Assembly (NCBI RefSeq): GCF_003201205.1
Contig: NZ_QICN01000002.1
Coordinates: forward strand, 483,780-547,779
Length of the DNA stretch: 64,000 bases
Reading direction: 5' to 3'
Source of the DNA: Sinimarinibacterium flocculans
Lineage (GTDB): Bacteria > Pseudomonadota > Gammaproteobacteria > Nevskiales > Nevskiaceae
In this document: piece after piece, positions 61,356 through 64,000 of the stretch
How the letters are laid out: each line of letters starts with the position of its first letter
Numbering within the stretch: the first letter of the stretch is position 1
Translations under genes and position numbers: made by a program
The notes under the pieces: model-generated
The model's input: the letters and a program-made list of their open reading frames with translations, nothing else
What the model was told of the DNA's origin: nothing
Database searches by the model: none

Positions 61356-62764
61356 CAGTCGGTCCTCCGGGCAAGCGCGGTCGGGTCTGCAGGTGCCGGC
61401 GCGGCGGCGAGCGCGAGCGTGTTGATGTGCGCGATCAGATCGCGGGTCGCGTCGTCGTCGCGCAGCAGCTTCGCCATCTCGGCCATCTGCCAGCCGTAGG
61501 CATCGCCGGGGTGGCGGCCGCGGATGCCGCGGCGGAAGTTCTCGAGCTGGCGTTCCAGGTACCAGTCGTCCTGCCCTGCGAGCCGCGGGGCCTGCGTGGC
61601 CTGCAGGCCCTGGCCTTCGCTGCCGTGGCAGGCGCCGCAGTTGCGCCACACGCGTGCGCCACGCTGCGGATTGCCGTCGATGCTGATGACCGGCGGCGGC
61701 TCCGGGAAGGTCTCGACGTAGGCCGCCAGGTCGGCCATCGCCGCACGGTCGGCGAGCATGCCCGCGAAGGCCCGCATCTGCTGTCCGTGGGTGTCGTCCG
61801 GATGCGCGCCCCGCGCGCCGGCCTTGAAGTATTCGAGCTGCCGGATCAGGTACCAGGCGTCCTGCCCGGCCAGCCGCGGCGCATTCATCTGCACATTGCC
61901 CTGGCCCTCCGCGCCGTGGCACGCGGCACAGGGCGTGTACAACGCCTTGCCGGCCGCGGCATCCGGCGCGGCCCGCGCCAGCTCGCTGGCATAGGTCGGC
62001 TGCGCCGCCAGCCACTGCTCGAAGACCTCGGGCTCGACCACCTCGACCATGCCGCGCATCGCGAAGTGACCGATACCGCACAGCTCGGCGCAGAGGATCT
62101 CGAATTCGCCGGTGCGCGTGGGGGTCACCCACAGGTAGGACAGCTGGCCCGGCACCAGATCCATCTTGGCGCGGAACTGCGCGACCTGGAAGTTGTGCAG
62201 CACGTCGCGCGAACGCAGCAGCGCCTTGACCGGGCGATCCACCGGCAACCGTACGCGCGAGCCGTGCACGAGCACATCGTCGTGACCGGCCGGATCGCTC
62301 GCATCCATCCCGAACGGGTTGTCGCCGGTCACCAGGCGCGTATCGACGCGACCGAAGCTGCCGTCTTCGCCCGGAAAGCGGAAACCCCAGTGCCATTGCT
62401 GGCCGACGACCTCGACCTCGTGCGCATCGTCCGGCACCGTCACGTAGCTGGCCCAGACGAACAGTCCCGGCGCCAGCAGCGCGGCGATGCCGACGGTGGT
62501 CACGCCGATCAGCCACCACTCCAGCTTCTTGTTCTCGGGCTCGTATTCGGCTCGCCGGTCCGCGCGCCATCGATAGCGCACGATCGCCCAGGCCATGAAC
62601 ACGTTCACCGCGACGAAGACGAAGCCGGTGACCCAGAAGGTGATGCCGATGGTGTCGTCGATCGAGCCCCAGTTCGACGCCAGCGGCGTGAGCTGCCACG
62701 GACTGAGGAAGTGGAACAGGATCGAGCCGGCCAGCAGCAGGATCAAGGCGATGGCGATGGCCAT
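61355..62764 (-). CDS. coxB: Cytochrome c oxidase subunit II with two fused cytochrome c domains
   Basis: The 469-residue protein has two transmembrane helices (residues 1-20 and about 40-62, third near 85-105) and a CuA domain with H190, C225, C229, H233 and M236 (ILCAELCGIGHFAM). Two c-type heme sites follow: C279-A-A-C-H283 and C376-G-A-C-H380, with NAPRLAGQD/QAPRLAGQD repeats. Fused cytochromes can feed electrons straight to CuA. AAGGAGGG precedes the ATG. It opens the cox operon; a small ORF lies directly upstream. Confidence 0.92.
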   Translation of the reverse strand: MAIAIALILLLAGSILFHFLSPWQLTPLASNWGSIDDTIGITFWVTGFVFVAVNVFMAWAIVRYRWRADRRAEYEPENKKLEWWLIGVTTVGIAALLAPGLFVWASYVTVPDDAHEVEVVGQQWHWGFRFPGEDGSFGRVDTRLVTGDNPFGMDASDPAGHDDVLVHGSRVRLPVDRPVKALLRSRDVLHNFQVAQFRAKMDLVPGQLSYLWVTPTRTGEFEILCAELCGIGHFAMRGMVEVVEPEVFEQWLAAQPTYASELARAAPDAAAGKALYTPCAACHGAEGQGNVQMNAPRLAGQDAWYLIRQLEYFKAGARGAHPDDTHGQQMRAFAGMLADRAAMADLAAYVETFPEPPPVISIDGNPQRGARVWRNCGACHGSEGQGLQATQAPRLAGQDDWYLERQLENFRRGIRGRHPGDAYGWQMAEMAKLLRDDDATRDLIAHINTLALAAAPAPADPTALARRTD

Positions 62765-62962
62765 TCAGCACCCTCCTTGCGCAGTCGCCGCGACGCGCAT
62801 GCGACGACGCGCGCGCATGAACGCACGGCGCCGCTCGACGGGCGGCAGTTGCGGTGAGACGGGGAAAACGTCGGCACGAGGAGGGCCGGCATCCGCGGCC
62901 GATGCCGCGGGTGTGCGTGATGACGGGCCGGCGAAACCGGCCGGATGTGTCAACGCATTCAT
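62765..62962 (-). CDS. Tentative 65-residue ORF directly upstream of coxB
   Basis: An ATG at 62962 opens a 65-residue frame ending TGA at 62765-62767, directly abutting the coxB ATG (TGAATG). Its C-terminus is arginine-rich (RRRAFMRARRRMRV). No clear ribosome-binding site and no known family, so it may be a coupling leader or a chance frame. Confidence 0.33.
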   Translation of the reverse strand: MNALTHPAGFAGPSSRTPAASAADAGPPRADVFPVSPQLPPVERRRAFMRARRRMRVAATAQGGC

Positions 62963-63300
62963 CGGTACCCCCGGCGCTGTTCCGTGGGCGTGCGTCGCGG
63001 CTCCTCAACCGCGCGCGGAACTAGTGTTGCCTCAAATCACCGACGGACACAAGCCCGGACGCCGCCCGACACGGCCGCAGCGGCCGACGATGCCGCGTCG
63101 GAAATCGGCGAACGCCCGCAATCGCAGACGGGCCGTGGCTTGGCGTGCCCGCAGGGTGCGCCACCCCGACGGACGACACGGCGACGTGCGAGGAAGCGCC
63201 GTCAACGGCGCGTCGATCGCGTACAGCGCGTGATGGCAATCGTCGGTGCGGGAATGCACGCCTTTTGCGCACGACTGCGCACATCCCAGCGGGAGCCCGC
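62963..63300. other. Intergenic region between divergent cox and glycosyltransferase genes
   Basis: These 338 bases lie between divergent coxB-side and glycosyltransferase genes and should hold both promoters. The short frames here are arginine-rich shadows. No tRNA, terminator or clear promoter pair is seen. Confidence 0.5.
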
Positions 63301-64000
63301 ATGCACGCCGAGTCCGCGCACACCGCACCACCGCCGCTGTTCACCGTCCTGATCCCGACGTACAACCGGGCGCGCCTGCTGCTGCGCGCCCTCGACAGCG
63401 TCGCCGCCCAGGGCTGGCGAGATTTCGAGATCCTGCTGGTCGACGACGGCTCCACGGACGGCAGCCTCGCAGCGGCGCTGCGCTGGAGCCGGCGCCGCGA
63501 TCAGCCGCTGCGATGGCTGCGTCAGGCACACGCCGGCGTGCACGCGGCCTACAACAGCGGCGTCGCCGCAGCGCTCGGCGAGCTAGTCGTCGTGCTCGGT
63601 TCGGACGACCTGCTGCTGCCGGACAGCCTGACGCGCCTAGCGCGGGCCTGGCACGCGATCCCGTCGTCGCGACGGGCGATGTACTGCGGCATCGCCGGGC
63701 ACGGCGTGCACTGGCGCAGCGGCAGGCTCGTGGGCGACCGCTATCCGGCCGCGATCTGGGACGCCGACCATCTGGAACTCAAGCTCGGCCGGCGCATCGG
63801 CGGCGACAAGCCCGGCGCCTACCGACGCGACCTGCTGCTGCAGCATCCGTTTCCGGTGTTCGCCGGCGAACCGTTCATGCGCGAGTCCTTCGTGCTCAAG
63901 CGTCTCGCCCTGGACTACCGCACCCGCTATCTCGACGAGGTATTCCAGCTGTTCGACTACCAGCAGGACGGCCTGTCGGCCCGCGTCCGCGACCTGAGAC
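63301..64000 (+). CDS. Family 2 glycosyltransferase (3' end outside window)
   Basis: The visible 233 residues begin MHAESAHTAPPPLFTVLIPTYNRARLLLRALDS and hold the GT2 GT-A fold: VDDGSTDGS, AHAGVHAAYNSGVAAALGELVVVLGSDDLLL (D-D/DxD-type metal motif) and a QHPFPVFAGEPFMRESF acceptor region. It should move a sugar from a nucleotide-sugar, perhaps to a surface glycan. GGGAG lies before the ATG at 63301. The end lies beyond the window, so length and partners are unknown. Confidence 0.88.
   Translation, partial: MHAESAHTAPPPLFTVLIPTYNRARLLLRALDSVAAQGWRDFEILLVDDGSTDGSLAAALRWSRRRDQPLRWLRQAHAGVHAAYNSGVAAALGELVVVLGSDDLLLPDSLTRLARAWHAIPSSRRAMYCGIAGHGVHWRSGRLVGDRYPAAIWDADHLELKLGRRIGGDKPGAYRRDLLLQHPFPVFAGEPFMRESFVLKRLALDYRTRYLDEVFQLFDYQQDGLSARVRDLR

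Noticed and set aside
59562-63008. A 1148-codon frame that could be read as one giant oxidase protein
   Set aside because: The part above 61355 is a shadow of coxB in another frame; the real coxA starts at 61355 with a GGAGG site.

Overview
The window is a high-GC, gene-dense chromosomal segment. It looks like a free-living gammaproteobacterium of the Nevskiales/Solimonadaceae or Xanthomonadales kind. That placement is inference: it rests on the GC-rich codon use, the CadC-like regulators with TPR tails, TonB-dependent receptors, many acyl-CoA and redox enzymes, and REP-like hairpins. I see no rRNA, tRNA, CRISPR array, prophage or transposase. Genes sit close together, often joined by ATGA overlaps, and only one convincing intrinsic terminator (57767-57798) was found.

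Layout. 1-7.1 kb: truncated lipoprotein, VanZ-like protein, HEWGH membrane protein with an Old Yellow Enzyme, and a first winged-helix/TPR regulator. 6.8-20.3 kb: secreted small protein and beta-propeller protein, AraC regulator, lipoprotein, then lipid/CoA-type metabolism (SDR, quinone oxidoreductase, sirtuin, two crotonases, PaaX-like regulator, fatty acid desaturase), a membrane-anchored PstS-OmpA fusion and a serine hydrolase lipoprotein. 20.2-23.1 kb: a MASE2 adenylate cyclase with two low-GC integron gene cassettes (YaaC-like and HEPN-like proteins, each followed by an attC site) inserted at its 5' end, with no integrase in the window.

23.4-35.9 kb: AraC/VOC/SRPBCC genes, a PiT phosphate transporter with polyphosphate kinase 2, a TetR operon with a PF10118-type hydrolase and a styrene-oxide-isomerase-like membrane protein, a zinc-ribbon HEFGH membrane protein joined to a patatin, and a second TetR operon (thioesterase, MFS, VAT1-like reductase). 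36-40.9 kb: an envelope operon of LTA-synthase-like sulfatase, EptA-like phosphoethanolamine transferase and a small Omp85-type barrel. 41-46 kb: an operon of TlpA-like thioredoxin, DUF4266 lipoprotein, DUF3570 outer-membrane protein, ApbE flavin transferase, response regulator and histidine kinase. The DUF3570 protein carries a D-x-x-T-G-A-S motif like ApbE flavinylation sites, so this reads as a flavin-based extracytoplasmic redox system under two-component control.

46-53.6 kb: a second regulator that fuses a winged helix, a class III nucleotide cyclase, a membrane helix and TPRs; a sialidase-like Asp-box protein; and a large TonB-dependent receptor. 53.8-57.8 kb: an acetolactate-synthase-like ThDP enzyme with an aldehyde dehydrogenase, and a membrane protein of unknown role. 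57.8-63 kb: an aa3-type cytochrome c oxidase operon (coxB with two fused cytochrome c domains, coxA, two subunit III-like genes, subunit IV). The window ends inside a family 2 glycosyltransferase.

The most unusual items are the integron cassettes abutting the cyclase, the DUF3570/ApbE flavinylation operon, the DNA-binding/cyclase/TPR fusion, and the PstS-OmpA fusion.
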